Positions 55,080 to 63,950 of a stretch of 64,000 nt of DNA are shown here, piece after piece. Within the stretch, counting starts at the first letter, position 1, and each line of letters opens with the position of its first letter. Location: the NCBI RefSeq assembly GCF_002135345.1, contig NZ_NEGI01000001.1, forward strand, positions 248,001 to 312,000, read 5' to 3'. A program made the translations under genes and the position numbers. The DNA is from Acinetobacter sp. ANC 4648. Its GTDB lineage: Bacteria > Pseudomonadota > Gammaproteobacteria > Pseudomonadales > Moraxellaceae. The notes under the pieces are model-generated. The model did no database searches. It was not told the DNA's origin and saw only the letters and a list, made by a program, of their open reading frames with translations.

Positions 55080-57074
55080 TTAAGATGCTTTTTTCTCAAC
55101 CGATGGTGCTATTGGATCAGCAGTCAAATAACCAACTGCAGCGGCAAAACGATCATTATAATTGGCACGAATTAAAGGATCTAAAGTCGCTTCCACTTGC
55201 TTATGCAATGAACTCCAATCACCCGGATGCTGGAAGTTACTCATAATATAAGTCCAACCATTGATTGAATCGACCGCATGTAAACCCGTAGATTCCGCAC
55301 CTGCAGGGCAAGATAAAATTCGATCCAAGCTTTTACTATCGACATTATAAGCCCATAAATAATTATTGACGTGGTTACCACTATCTTCACCAATAAATAA
55401 GGTACGGAACGTTTCAGAAAATTTCAAGTTATCAGCACTGGCGATTGTTCTTGGATCACAAGTATTACCAATTGCGAGTGGATCAGATGCTGCATCAATA
55501 TCTTTACCAATTAGTAGCATATGACTTTGATAAGGTGCCCAATCACTCTTGATCGCAGCGCCCAATGTATCACTCATGGCCGCTTTCATATCATGCGCCA
55601 TAATCCCACCCGCCGAAATTTTCTTGGCAAAAGAAACATTATGGGCAGGTAACCATGCTGCATTGCCCTTAATCATTGAGTCTTGAATATTCGCCAATGC
55701 TGAATATGCAACTTTATCTTTCGCATTTACGGTCGTCCCTTCCATCTTAGTGAAAGCCATACTTCCGCCTTTGAGCGCTGCATAGCGATGCGTTTCAAGG
55801 AAAGCCGCTGCTTTCTCCATACCCGGTTTCACTTTGACCCAAATGGTTTTTTTAGCAAGAATAACCTTGGTATAACTGGCATCTTGCGGATCTTTATCTA
55901 AACTTTCCATGATATCGGTCGGTTGAATATTTTTCACATTCACCAAATCATCAATTTCTTGGCTCGTTGCATGCCCTAAATTAATCCATTGAATTTGAGC
56001 AATTGATGTTTCATTCAGTTCATTTAGATATTTAGCAACATAAAGTGTTCCAGCAGATAAGTCTTTTTCCTTATCGGCAACAAACATAAATAAACCACCA
56101 TTGGTATAATCATCTCCCATCAAAGCTGTTCGATTATCAGGCATCATCTGAATCAGCTCATGTGAAATACGACCTAAACAATAATGCTTTTTCGCAGTTC
56201 CAGTTCCGTCTTTATTCACGGTAATTTCAGGTAAGTGCCCATAGTTATAAGGTTTTGCAGAGGTCTCATCACCATAAACATTTTTACTATAAGCCTTCAT
56301 TGTGGTCATATCGGTCCCTAGACCTTGACCAAAGGCATCTGGCTCATATTCTTCACTTGAAAGATGCGTCCCCCAAGGAGATAAACTTGCACCACAAGTG
56401 ATCCATAAACCATGGGCTTTAGACATATCAACATTATGATATTTAACTAAAGATAAATGCCCTGTTTTTTGATCTTGGTCCAGTGTTAATACTGCAATTG
56501 GAGAAGGTAGTTTTCCATACATATCGTTTCCAGCTTGGTCACGAGTGGTATATTCAAATTGCACAACTGCAAACACAGGTTTACCTTTGACACCATCTAC
56601 TTTGGCATCAACAACTGTTAATAAGGATGTACCATCTGGGCAATCTGAGAAAAACTGACGTGCTTTTGCGGTAACAGAGTTATCCATAATTGGTTTGTTA
56701 TTAATATCATAGTAACCGCCAGCTAAAACTTTGCCCCCCTTACCATCGCTGACCATGTCACCAGTTTGGAAGAATGTCTTATATGCCAACTTATAATTGG
56801 TCTTCGTATTATCATCCCAAGTTACTGCTAAACCTGAAGCCACCGTAGTCGTCGCCATTGCCGCTGCATTGGCTAAAGTTGGTGCATCCATTGGTGTAAA
56901 GGTTGCTGTTTTTAATTTTGCTGCTTTGACTGGTGGTGCGACGACGACATCTTTATCATCATTACAACCGACCAGTGCCGCAGAAGTTGCCATTGCCCCA
57001 AGTGGTAAAAAAGGAATGCTGGCTAACCATTTTAGGACTTCACGACGCGTGGGTTGGTTGGCTGAATTTGTCAT
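55080..57074 (-). CDS. phoX: PhoX-family alkaline phosphatase, Tat-exported lipoprotein
   Basis: A 664-residue member of the DUF839/PhoX family; characterised PhoX enzymes are Ca2+/Fe3+-dependent monomeric alkaline phosphatases. The N-terminus has a twin-arginine motif TRREVLKWL (residues 9-17), a hydrophobic stretch and a lipobox ending at C37 (ALVGC), so it should be folded, exported by Tat and lipid-anchored. Family segments are ITCGASLSPWGTHLSSEE, GRISHELIQ and GEDSGNHVNNYLWAYN. The ATG at 57074 has GGAT 8 bases before it. A strong Pho box precedes it, supporting the phosphatase role. Confidence 0.88.
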   Translation of the reverse strand: MTNSANQPTRREVLKWLASIPFLPLGAMATSAALVGCNDDKDVVVAPPVKAAKLKTATFTPMDAPTLANAAAMATTTVASGLAVTWDDNTKTNYKLAYKTFFQTGDMVSDGKGGKVLAGGYYDINNKPIMDNSVTAKARQFFSDCPDGTSLLTVVDAKVDGVKGKPVFAVVQFEYTTRDQAGNDMYGKLPSPIAVLTLDQDQKTGHLSLVKYHNVDMSKAHGLWITCGASLSPWGTHLSSEEYEPDAFGQGLGTDMTTMKAYSKNVYGDETSAKPYNYGHLPEITVNKDGTGTAKKHYCLGRISHELIQMMPDNRTALMGDDYTNGGLFMFVADKEKDLSAGTLYVAKYLNELNETSIAQIQWINLGHATSQEIDDLVNVKNIQPTDIMESLDKDPQDASYTKVILAKKTIWVKVKPGMEKAAAFLETHRYAALKGGSMAFTKMEGTTVNAKDKVAYSALANIQDSMIKGNAAWLPAHNVSFAKKISAGGIMAHDMKAAMSDTLGAAIKSDWAPYQSHMLLIGKDIDAASDPLAIGNTCDPRTIASADNLKFSETFRTLFIGEDSGNHVNNYLWAYNVDSKSLDRILSCPAGAESTGLHAVDSINGWTYIMSNFQHPGDWSSLHKQVEATLDPLIRANYNDRFAAAVGYLTADPIAPSVEKKAS

Positions 57075-57114
57075 AGTTTTATCCAAGAATGAATTTAGAA
57101 TTTTTCCCTAAATC

Positions 57115-57170
57115 ATTGTAAAAAATGGATATGACAGCTCAGTTGCAGTTTTAAGTCAGTTTTAAGACAA
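57115..57170 (-). promoter_or_regulatory. Pho box (four tandem 11-base repeats) and -10 box of phoX
   Basis: Read on the - strand: TTGTCTTAAAA, CTGACTTAAAA, CTGCAACTGAG, CTGTCATATCC (57170 to 57127), four consecutive 11-mers fitting the PhoB half-site CTGTCATAAAT in phase. Six bases later comes TACAAT (57120-57115), a good -10 box, and the start codon of phoX lies 53 bases from the last repeat. There is no separate -35 box, as expected for a PhoB-activated promoter. Confidence 0.75.
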
Positions 57171-57330
57171 AAATTTCTTATGAACTCAAAACCTCTATTT
57201 ATAGGGTCTAAGCCAGAACCCTCTTTCTCTTTTCAGATGAACACGGCTTCTCAATAGAATTAAGCCACATGCCACTGGCTATTTTTTGCTATACTTACCA
57301 ACCAAAATATAGATTTTAATTGAAAGATTA

Positions 57331-58833
57331 TTGAGCACTGTGCCTTATTCCTTTACCCCGACACCAGAACAAAATTTTGCCATTGCAGAAGCACAAAAGG
57401 GCCAATCCTTTAAAGTGATTGCCTATGCTGGCACAGGTAAAACCACCACATTGCAATTGATTAGTGATGCAATGTCACATCGTCGTGGAATGTATTTGGC
57501 GTTTAATAAGGCTATTGCAACCGAGGCTCAAAATAAATTTCATCAAAATGTAGATTGTCGTACTTTTCACTCACTTGCCTTTCGTAGCGTTCCACGTGGA
57601 GTCACTGATAAACTACGTTTACCCCGATTAAGTCCAAGTTTCATTGCGAAGGAATATCGCTTAGAACCGATTACCCTCAGACGGTTAATGGGTGGTCGTT
57701 ATGAAAAATATGTGATGATGCCTAGTCGGTTGGCCAGTTTGGTTGCCAATGCGGTAAGTTATTTCTGTTCTACCAGTTCACAATACCCTGCGCCGCGCCA
57801 TATTCAAGCACCAAGTTGGTTGCATACAGATGATATTGAATCATTACAAAAACATCTCTACCCTGCCGTCGAAAGACGTTGGTTAGAATCAATTGATCAA
57901 AATCATCAAGCTGGGATTGGGCATGATATTTATCTAAAACTTTGGGCTCTATCTGACCCCTTTATTCCAGCAGATTACGTACTGTTTGATGAAGCACAAG
58001 ATGCCGACCCACTGATGTTGGGTATCTTATTAAAACAACGACATACCCAAGTCATTTATGTCGGCGATGCACATCAACAGATCTATGCATGGCGTGGTGC
58101 AGTCAATGCCATGCAGCAAATGCCACTGCCTGAATCTCGCTTAACCACATCTTTTCGTTTTGGTCATGAAATTGCCGATGTCGCCAATCATTTGCTGGGT
58201 GCATTAAAGGAAACTGTCCCGTTACTGGGTAATCCTGATCAAAAATCGAGTGTCGTGAATAAACCGCATACCAAAATGCGTGATGCTATTTTATGTCGTA
58301 CCAATGCACGTGCTATGGAGTTGTTACTTTCTGGATTAGTGCAAGGTGATAAAGTCGGGCTACAGGCTGATCATGCTAAATTAAATCGTTTTGTCGATGC
58401 CGCCAGTCTACTTAAACAAGGTAAGCGCGTCGTAGATGTGCCTGAACTGGCATGGTTTAACTCATGGCATGATGTACACGAATATTGTGAAACCAATGAT
58501 GGTAGTGATATCAAACCCTTAGTAAAATTGGTGGATGATCATGGTACCGATCCACTGAAGAAAGCACTCGCTAAAATCACACCCATTGAGCAAGCAGATT
58601 ACGTCATTTCTACGGCACACAAGGCCAAAGGCTTAGAATGGAATCGTGTACATATTGAAGATGACTATCAATTTAAAATTAATGGTCTAGAACATAAAAT
58701 TAGTGATGAAGAATTACGATTATTATACGTTGCTTGTACCCGTGCTAAAGTAAGCTTAAATATTCATCATATTTATGATTTAGTTCAACAACTCAAACTA
58801 AAAACACCATTCAAAAATAAAATGACCGCATAA
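57331..58833 (+). CDS. UvrD/FBH1-like superfamily 1 helicase
   Basis: A 500-residue superfamily 1A helicase, shorter than UvrD or Rep and resembling the FBH1-like branch. All helicase motifs are intact: AYAGTGKTTTL (I, about 32-42), AFNKAIATEA (Ia), FDEAQDADP (II), VGDAHQQIYAWRGA (III), TTSFRFGHEIADVAN (IV), TAHKAKGLEWN (V) and LLYVACTRAK (VI). The start is uncertain: TTG at 57331 or GTG at 57340. It is followed 28 bases later by an AAA/ABC-type ATPase gene, which suggests joint function. Role unknown; DNA repair or recombination control is plausible. Confidence 0.88.
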   Translation: MSTVPYSFTPTPEQNFAIAEAQKGQSFKVIAYAGTGKTTTLQLISDAMSHRRGMYLAFNKAIATEAQNKFHQNVDCRTFHSLAFRSVPRGVTDKLRLPRLSPSFIAKEYRLEPITLRRLMGGRYEKYVMMPSRLASLVANAVSYFCSTSSQYPAPRHIQAPSWLHTDDIESLQKHLYPAVERRWLESIDQNHQAGIGHDIYLKLWALSDPFIPADYVLFDEAQDADPLMLGILLKQRHTQVIYVGDAHQQIYAWRGAVNAMQQMPLPESRLTTSFRFGHEIADVANHLLGALKETVPLLGNPDQKSSVVNKPHTKMRDAILCRTNARAMELLLSGLVQGDKVGLQADHAKLNRFVDAASLLKQGKRVVDVPELAWFNSWHDVHEYCETNDGSDIKPLVKLVDDHGTDPLKKALAKITPIEQADYVISTAHKAKGLEWNRVHIEDDYQFKINGLEHKISDEELRLLYVACTRAKVSLNIHHIYDLVQQLKLKTPFKNKMTA

Positions 58834-58861
58834 ATCTATAATTTTCAGGTGCAGGTGAACG

Positions 58862-60265
58862 ATGAAACTTCAATTTATCCATTTGAAACACACCTATCAT
58901 TTCTCAGACTTAAAAATTCAATTTGATTATTCGAACAAACCCATCAGCCTTATATTAGGTGATCAAGCTTCGGGTAAAACAGCAATTATTAAAAATATTT
59001 ATCAAGCCCTGACTTGGCTTCCCGCTCGCTTTAAAGATATCCGAACAGCTGGTGTGATCATGCTTGATCAAGACATTATGCTGAATCGATTACAATCTAA
59101 AATTGATGTGAAAATTAATTTTTCACGTGAAATTGGCCTATTCGCTGAAAATCAGGATAGTCAAGAATTTGATGCTTCAAGCTGCTCATGGCAATTGTAT
59201 AAAACGCTCACTTCCAGTGGCGTCGGTTTAAGTAAAGTTGAACTGCAGCAATTAGAATCATTGGTTGAACTTTACACCCAAGCTAGCAAAAAAGACCCTT
59301 TACAAGGTTTTCCAATGTTAGCCTATTATCCTTCTGACCGTTTTATAAATGAAGTTAATTTACTTAGTAAAAATAACCCTGCTGTATTGCAAGCGCATGC
59401 AGCTTTTGAATTAAGCGCGATCACCTACACCACCTACGCACGTTTTTTTGAATGGTTTAGAGAAATTTGCGATATTGAAAATGCGCAAACAGCACAACTA
59501 TTTCAAAAAATTATTCAAGAAAAATCGCCTGAGTTGTCAAACCCATCTCATGAAAATACTGCACAAATTTATCATGAACTCGATCTAAAAAAATCACTAC
59601 TGCAAGCTACGACACAACCTCACAGCCCCTGCTTAAAGGCATTAAAAAATAGTCTACAGATTGTTATTCCAGAATTATCAGATCTATATTTAGCGTATAC
59701 CCCGAAACTTCAACTCATGGTGTGTTATCACAATGAAACGATGCTCTATCAGCAACTCTCCAATACTCTAAAAAGCTGGATTGCCTTAGTTGGTGATATT
59801 GTCCGTCGTCTATGTTTATTAAATCCCAACACCCCATTTCCTTGTACGGAAGGTGAAGGTATTTTACTGATTGATAATATTGATGCACATTTAGATGCTG
59901 AACATACCGCACATATTTTAGAGCGCTTACATCAAGCATTTCCTAAAATACAAATTATTGCTTCTGGTACGCAAACTGAACTCCTTGAACATTCATTAGA
60001 TTATCAATACTTTAAACTTGAGCATAAAACATTACTCGATGTCTCTGTTAATAATCAGCAAAACAACTTTGATTTAATTTATGAACAACTACAACACATC
60101 AATAAAGTTGTGACTTCAGAGCTATTGCCGATCACTGAGCCCAATGAATTAACTGCACAACAGATCTATCAACAGATTCAAAATCTGAGTTTAGACCAAC
60201 AACAAGAACTGCAGCAGCTCATGATTCAAAGAGATAATGAATCCTCACATGAACCCCTTCTTTAA
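58862..60265 (+). CDS. AAA/ABC-type ATPase-like protein with degenerate catalytic motifs
   Basis: A 467-residue protein of the RecF/SMC-like ABC ATPase class found next to nucleases and helicases. Walker A is intact: LGDQASGKTAII (about 33-44). Where related ATPases have LSDGxR, it has LSNTLKSW (about 304); where they have the Walker B IDEID, it has LLIDNIDAHLD (about 340-350), replacing the catalytic glutamate by asparagine; and the H-loop region reads IIASGTQTELL without histidine. The C-terminal tail (420-467) is glutamine-rich; there is no TOPRIM domain. AGGTGAACG precedes the ATG. It is probably co-transcribed with the helicase gene. Confidence 0.8.
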   Translation: MKLQFIHLKHTYHFSDLKIQFDYSNKPISLILGDQASGKTAIIKNIYQALTWLPARFKDIRTAGVIMLDQDIMLNRLQSKIDVKINFSREIGLFAENQDSQEFDASSCSWQLYKTLTSSGVGLSKVELQQLESLVELYTQASKKDPLQGFPMLAYYPSDRFINEVNLLSKNNPAVLQAHAAFELSAITYTTYARFFEWFREICDIENAQTAQLFQKIIQEKSPELSNPSHENTAQIYHELDLKKSLLQATTQPHSPCLKALKNSLQIVIPELSDLYLAYTPKLQLMVCYHNETMLYQQLSNTLKSWIALVGDIVRRLCLLNPNTPFPCTEGEGILLIDNIDAHLDAEHTAHILERLHQAFPKIQIIASGTQTELLEHSLDYQYFKLEHKTLLDVSVNNQQNNFDLIYEQLQHINKVVTSELLPITEPNELTAQQIYQQIQNLSLDQQQELQQLMIQRDNESSHEPLL

Positions 60266-60741
60266 TTCAAAATCAGCTCCATCATGTAAAAGACAGAGCA
60301 CTCAGCTGAATTTCATTTGCATAAAAAGTTTAATGAAGCTATTTAAAAAAAAGATGGATATCATCTAAATATTAAAATCATTATTCAAAAGCAATAAAAC
60401 GTTGCAACTACATCATTTTATGAGCTGATATACTTACATGGGCTGTATAAATATAAAACAATTCTATTGAATAATGAGGCGTATAATTAAAGTTGTTTGC
60501 GCAAAATTGACAAAATAAATTGATGTTAGCCGAGTCATGTAATAAGATAAAATCTCATTTAGATTTAAATTCTTAATCTAAATTTATTTTGCAATCGCTT
60601 TCTCAAGTTGCGCAACACAACTTGTTTTCTGATTTTTCAACTTAGTTTCGGCTTTCAAAATTTAAGCAGTTGGATAACTCTTTGCTATCCTCAAATATTT
60701 GAAAGATAAGATTCATCTTAGGTCTCGACCTATTCACGACA
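60266..60741. other. Intergenic leader region of the Mrp antiporter operon
   Basis: 476 AT-rich bases without a supported gene. It holds a weak promoter candidate (60520-60548) and two hairpins: ATTTAGATT/AATCTAAAT (60557-60565 with 60575-60583) and CAAGTTG/CAACTTG (60604-60610 with 60618-60624) followed by TTTTCTGATTTTT. The second could act as an attenuator in a leader of about 190 bases. Confidence 0.45.
60520..60548 (+). promoter_or_regulatory. Possible promoter of the Mrp operon
   Basis: TTGATG, a 17-base spacer and TAAGAT, each with 4 of 6 consensus matches, about 190 bases before mnhA. The match is only fair. Confidence 0.3.
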
Positions 60742-63579
60742 ATGGATACGAGTGTGCTTCCGATTATTATATTGTTACCGTTAATACTTGGCACAACCCT
60801 TGTCTCATGGCTGAAAAAATTCTCTCGTGGGGTTACGGCTTTAGGGGCAATAGCAGTCAGTTTAACCAGCTTTATTTTACTACTGACTCAAGCAAAACCG
60901 GTATTTAATGGCTCAGCCGTAGTTCAAAGTTGGCAATGGCTTCCGCAAGTTGGTATAGATTTTAGCTTTCGCCTAGATGCCTTAGGCTTAATTTTTGCAT
61001 TGCTGATCACCGGGATCGGCACACTCATTTATATCTACGCTTATTATTATCTCAATCCTAAAAACTCTTTAAGCAAACTGTATACTTTGCTGATGCTGTT
61101 TATGGCAGCAATGTTGGGGATATCACTCTCTAACAACCTAATGATTTTGTTGGTCTTTTGGGAACTCACCAGTATTTCCTCATTTTTATTGGTAGGATAC
61201 TGGAGCAACTACGATGCAGCACAACGTGGCGCACGCATGGCACTCACCATTACGGGTATGGGGGGGCTGGCTATGCTGGGTGGATTTATCCTCATTGGAC
61301 AAATCACAGGTACCTATCAAATTGACCAAATTTCAGGAATGGCGCAAACAATTCAAAGTAGCCCTTTATTTACCCCTGCACTATTACTTATTTTATTGGG
61401 TGCATTTACTAAAAGTGCGCAATTTCCGTTTCACTTTTGGTTACCCAATGCGATGGCCGCACCCACCCCAGTATCGGCTTACTTACATTCTGCAACTATG
61501 GTAAAAGCAGGGATTTTCCTGCTGGCACGATTACTGCCAATCTTTGTCGGTTCAGCGCTGTATCATAACTTGGTCACCACAATAGGCTTATTCACCTTAT
61601 GCATGGCAGCATTTTTTGCCATCTTCAAAGAAGATTTAAAAGGTTTACTCGCCTATTCCACTATTAGCCATTTAGGTTTAATTGTTTGTCTATTGGGAAT
61701 AGGCTCACCACTGGCTGTAGCTGCTGCAATTTTCCATATTATCAATCATGCCACCTTTAAAGCGGCATTATTCATGATTGCAGGGATTATTGACCATGAA
61801 ACAGGGACCCGTGATTTAAGAAAACTTAGTGGTATATGGCAACTGCTTCCATTTACTGCAACACTAACCATGATTACTGCTGCTTCGATGGCGGGTGTAC
61901 CACTCACCAACGGCTTCTTATCTAAAGAAATGTTCTTTACCGAATTACTGGCAAATTTATCTGGTGGATTCGTAATTCTTGCGGCGATCATTGCGACTTT
62001 AGCGGGACTTTTTGCAGTCGCCTATTCGACCCGTTTAGTACATGGGGTATTCTTCGATGGTGACTTAGGCAAAAATGTTCCCAACAAAAATGCGCATGAA
62101 CCTGCTATTGGCATGCGTGCACCTGCAATTCTATTAGCTACACTCTGTATTTTAGTCGGACTTTTCCCTGCTTTACTGGTTGAAAATATCGTGAATGCAG
62201 GTACACGAGCAAGCACTCAATTACCACAATTTGAAGGGGTTCACTTAGCCATTTGGCATGGCTTTAATTTACCTTTATTGATGAGTGCGATTGCACTTGT
62301 CGGCGGTGTAATCTTCTACTTTGCACTTGCTAAAAATGACCGTATTCGTGAGATCGACCTTGATCCGATTTTAGGTCAGTTCCAAGGTAAATTACTTTTC
62401 GAACGTTTCCTCAAAAATCTATTAAAAATTTCTAGAAAAATTAAAGCTAAAACTGAAACTGGCTCTTTGCAAAACTATCTACTGATCATTGTTGTTTTCA
62501 GTATTGTGATGGTCAGCATACCGCTGTTTAATCAAGGATTAACCACAGGTACACGTGAACTGACCTATGCACCTTTGACGGCAATTGTATTATGGCTGCT
62601 TTTATTCTCCGCTTGTTGGATGATGTTATGGTTCCATCATGAGCGCATGAAAGCGGTACTCATTAGTGGTGCAATTGGACTTGTTGTCACGATGGTATTT
62701 GTGACCTTATCTGCCCCCGATTTAGCCCTCACGCAAATTACAGTAGATGTTGTCACCACTGTTTTATTACTCATGAGCTTATCTTTATTACCGCAACTGA
62801 CTCCGTATGAATCAAGTCGTACACGACGTTGGCGCGATGCGGTAATTGCAATTACAGCTGGCTTAGGCATTGGCTGGATCGTGTGGTTGCTGCTTACTCG
62901 TGATCACAATTCAATTTCTTGGTTCTTCGTACAGCAGTCCCTCCCCCTCGGTGGCGGTTCAAATATCGTGAATGTGATTTTGGTTGATTTCCGTGGTTTC
63001 GATACTTTTGGAGAAATTACCGTTCTAGGCATTGCTGCGATTGGTGCTCTCTGTCTTATGGATGGGATGCGTATTCATGGTACCAGTATCACTCAGGGTT
63101 TAACTTATCGGTTTAACCCTTCTCCACTAATGTTCCGTATGACGGCATCATGGGTTCTACCAATTGCCTTGGTGGTGAGCCTATATATTTTCCTCCGTGG
63201 GCATAACTATCCAGGCGGTGGATTCATTGCTGGTCTAATTACGGCGATGGCATTAATTATTCAATATATGGCATTGGGACAAGATCAGGCTGAGCATATG
63301 CTTAAAGCCAAATCAGGACGTCTTTATGAAATATGGATTGGATTGGGTTTACTTATTGCTGGCATAACTGGGGTTGCTGCTTGGTTCTGGGGACGTCCCT
63401 TCCTGACCAGTGCTCATATTTATGTCGACACTGGTATTTTTGGGAAAATGCATTTAGCGTCTGCTGCGGCTTTTGACTTAGGTGTTTATGCAACCGTGGT
63501 TGGTGCAACCATGTTGCTCATTTCCGTACTTGGCGATTCTCGACATTCAAGCATGTCGGGTCCATTACCTAAGGAGTAA
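60742..63579 (+). CDS. mnhA: Monovalent cation/H+ antiporter subunit A (MrpA with MrpB-like domain)
   Basis: The largest subunit of the multi-subunit Mrp/Mnh Na+(K+)/H+ antiporter, related to NuoL of complex I. The 945 residues have the NuoL-like proton-antiporter core (about 60-420; for example FWELTSISSFLLVGYW, FPFHFWLPNAMAAPTPVSAYLHSATMV in adjoining helices, with the key lysine in TKSAQFPFH), a connecting part and a C-terminal MnhB-like domain (about 750-940, NVILVDFRGFDTFGE and GHNYPGGGFIAGL). The A+B fusion is usual in this group. mnhC begins 3 bases after its stop. No strong ribosome site precedes the ATG. Confidence 0.94.
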   Translation: MDTSVLPIIILLPLILGTTLVSWLKKFSRGVTALGAIAVSLTSFILLLTQAKPVFNGSAVVQSWQWLPQVGIDFSFRLDALGLIFALLITGIGTLIYIYAYYYLNPKNSLSKLYTLLMLFMAAMLGISLSNNLMILLVFWELTSISSFLLVGYWSNYDAAQRGARMALTITGMGGLAMLGGFILIGQITGTYQIDQISGMAQTIQSSPLFTPALLLILLGAFTKSAQFPFHFWLPNAMAAPTPVSAYLHSATMVKAGIFLLARLLPIFVGSALYHNLVTTIGLFTLCMAAFFAIFKEDLKGLLAYSTISHLGLIVCLLGIGSPLAVAAAIFHIINHATFKAALFMIAGIIDHETGTRDLRKLSGIWQLLPFTATLTMITAASMAGVPLTNGFLSKEMFFTELLANLSGGFVILAAIIATLAGLFAVAYSTRLVHGVFFDGDLGKNVPNKNAHEPAIGMRAPAILLATLCILVGLFPALLVENIVNAGTRASTQLPQFEGVHLAIWHGFNLPLLMSAIALVGGVIFYFALAKNDRIREIDLDPILGQFQGKLLFERFLKNLLKISRKIKAKTETGSLQNYLLIIVVFSIVMVSIPLFNQGLTTGTRELTYAPLTAIVLWLLLFSACWMMLWFHHERMKAVLISGAIGLVVTMVFVTLSAPDLALTQITVDVVTTVLLLMSLSLLPQLTPYESSRTRRWRDAVIAITAGLGIGWIVWLLLTRDHNSISWFFVQQSLPLGGGSNIVNVILVDFRGFDTFGEITVLGIAAIGALCLMDGMRIHGTSITQGLTYRFNPSPLMFRMTASWVLPIALVVSLYIFLRGHNYPGGGFIAGLITAMALIIQYMALGQDQAEHMLKAKSGRLYEIWIGLGLLIAGITGVAAWFWGRPFLTSAHIYVDTGIFGKMHLASAAAFDLGVYATVVGATMLLISVLGDSRHSSMSGPLPKE

Positions 63580-63582
63580 GTC

Positions 63583-63948
63583 ATGATCAGCTTAGAATTT
63601 TTAATGGCTTCCGCAATTGGATTACTGATTGCAACAGGGGTTTATTTAATCCTACGTGCGCGTACTTTTCCTGTGGTTCTTGGACTCGCTATGATTGGTT
63701 ATGCCGTGAATTTATTTTTGTTCGCTATGGGGCGAATTCAAATGAGTGCACCGGCTATTTTAACCGAAGCCAATGATGTCACAGATCCATTACCACAAGC
63801 GTTAGTCTTAACTGCAATTGTGATTGGTTTTGCAACCACTGCATTTATTGTGCAACTGGCATTACGCAGCCGTTATGAGTCGGGCAATGACCACGTCGAT
63901 TCAAAAGAGGAATTGAGTACTTATGACCCACGTGAGGATGAGCCTTAA
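63583..63948 (+). CDS. mnhC: Monovalent cation/H+ antiporter subunit C
   Basis: A NuoK-like membrane subunit of 121 residues with three helices: about 5-22, 28-48 and 72-96. The marks are GVYLILRARTFPVVLGLAMIGYAVNLFLF (over two helices) and the conserved DPLPQALVLTAIVIGFATTAF region. AAGGAGTAAGTC precedes the ATG, overlapping the end of mnhA. The tail is charged and soluble. It is the second gene of the operon. Confidence 0.94.
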   Translation: MISLEFLMASAIGLLIATGVYLILRARTFPVVLGLAMIGYAVNLFLFAMGRIQMSAPAILTEANDVTDPLPQALVLTAIVIGFATTAFIVQLALRSRYESGNDHVDSKEELSTYDPREDEP

Positions 63949-63950
63949 TC

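Noticed and set aside
57331..60265. Gabija defence system
   Set aside because: The helicase fits a GajB-like protein, but the ATPase lacks a TOPRIM nuclease domain and the gene order is reversed, so the name would be wrong.
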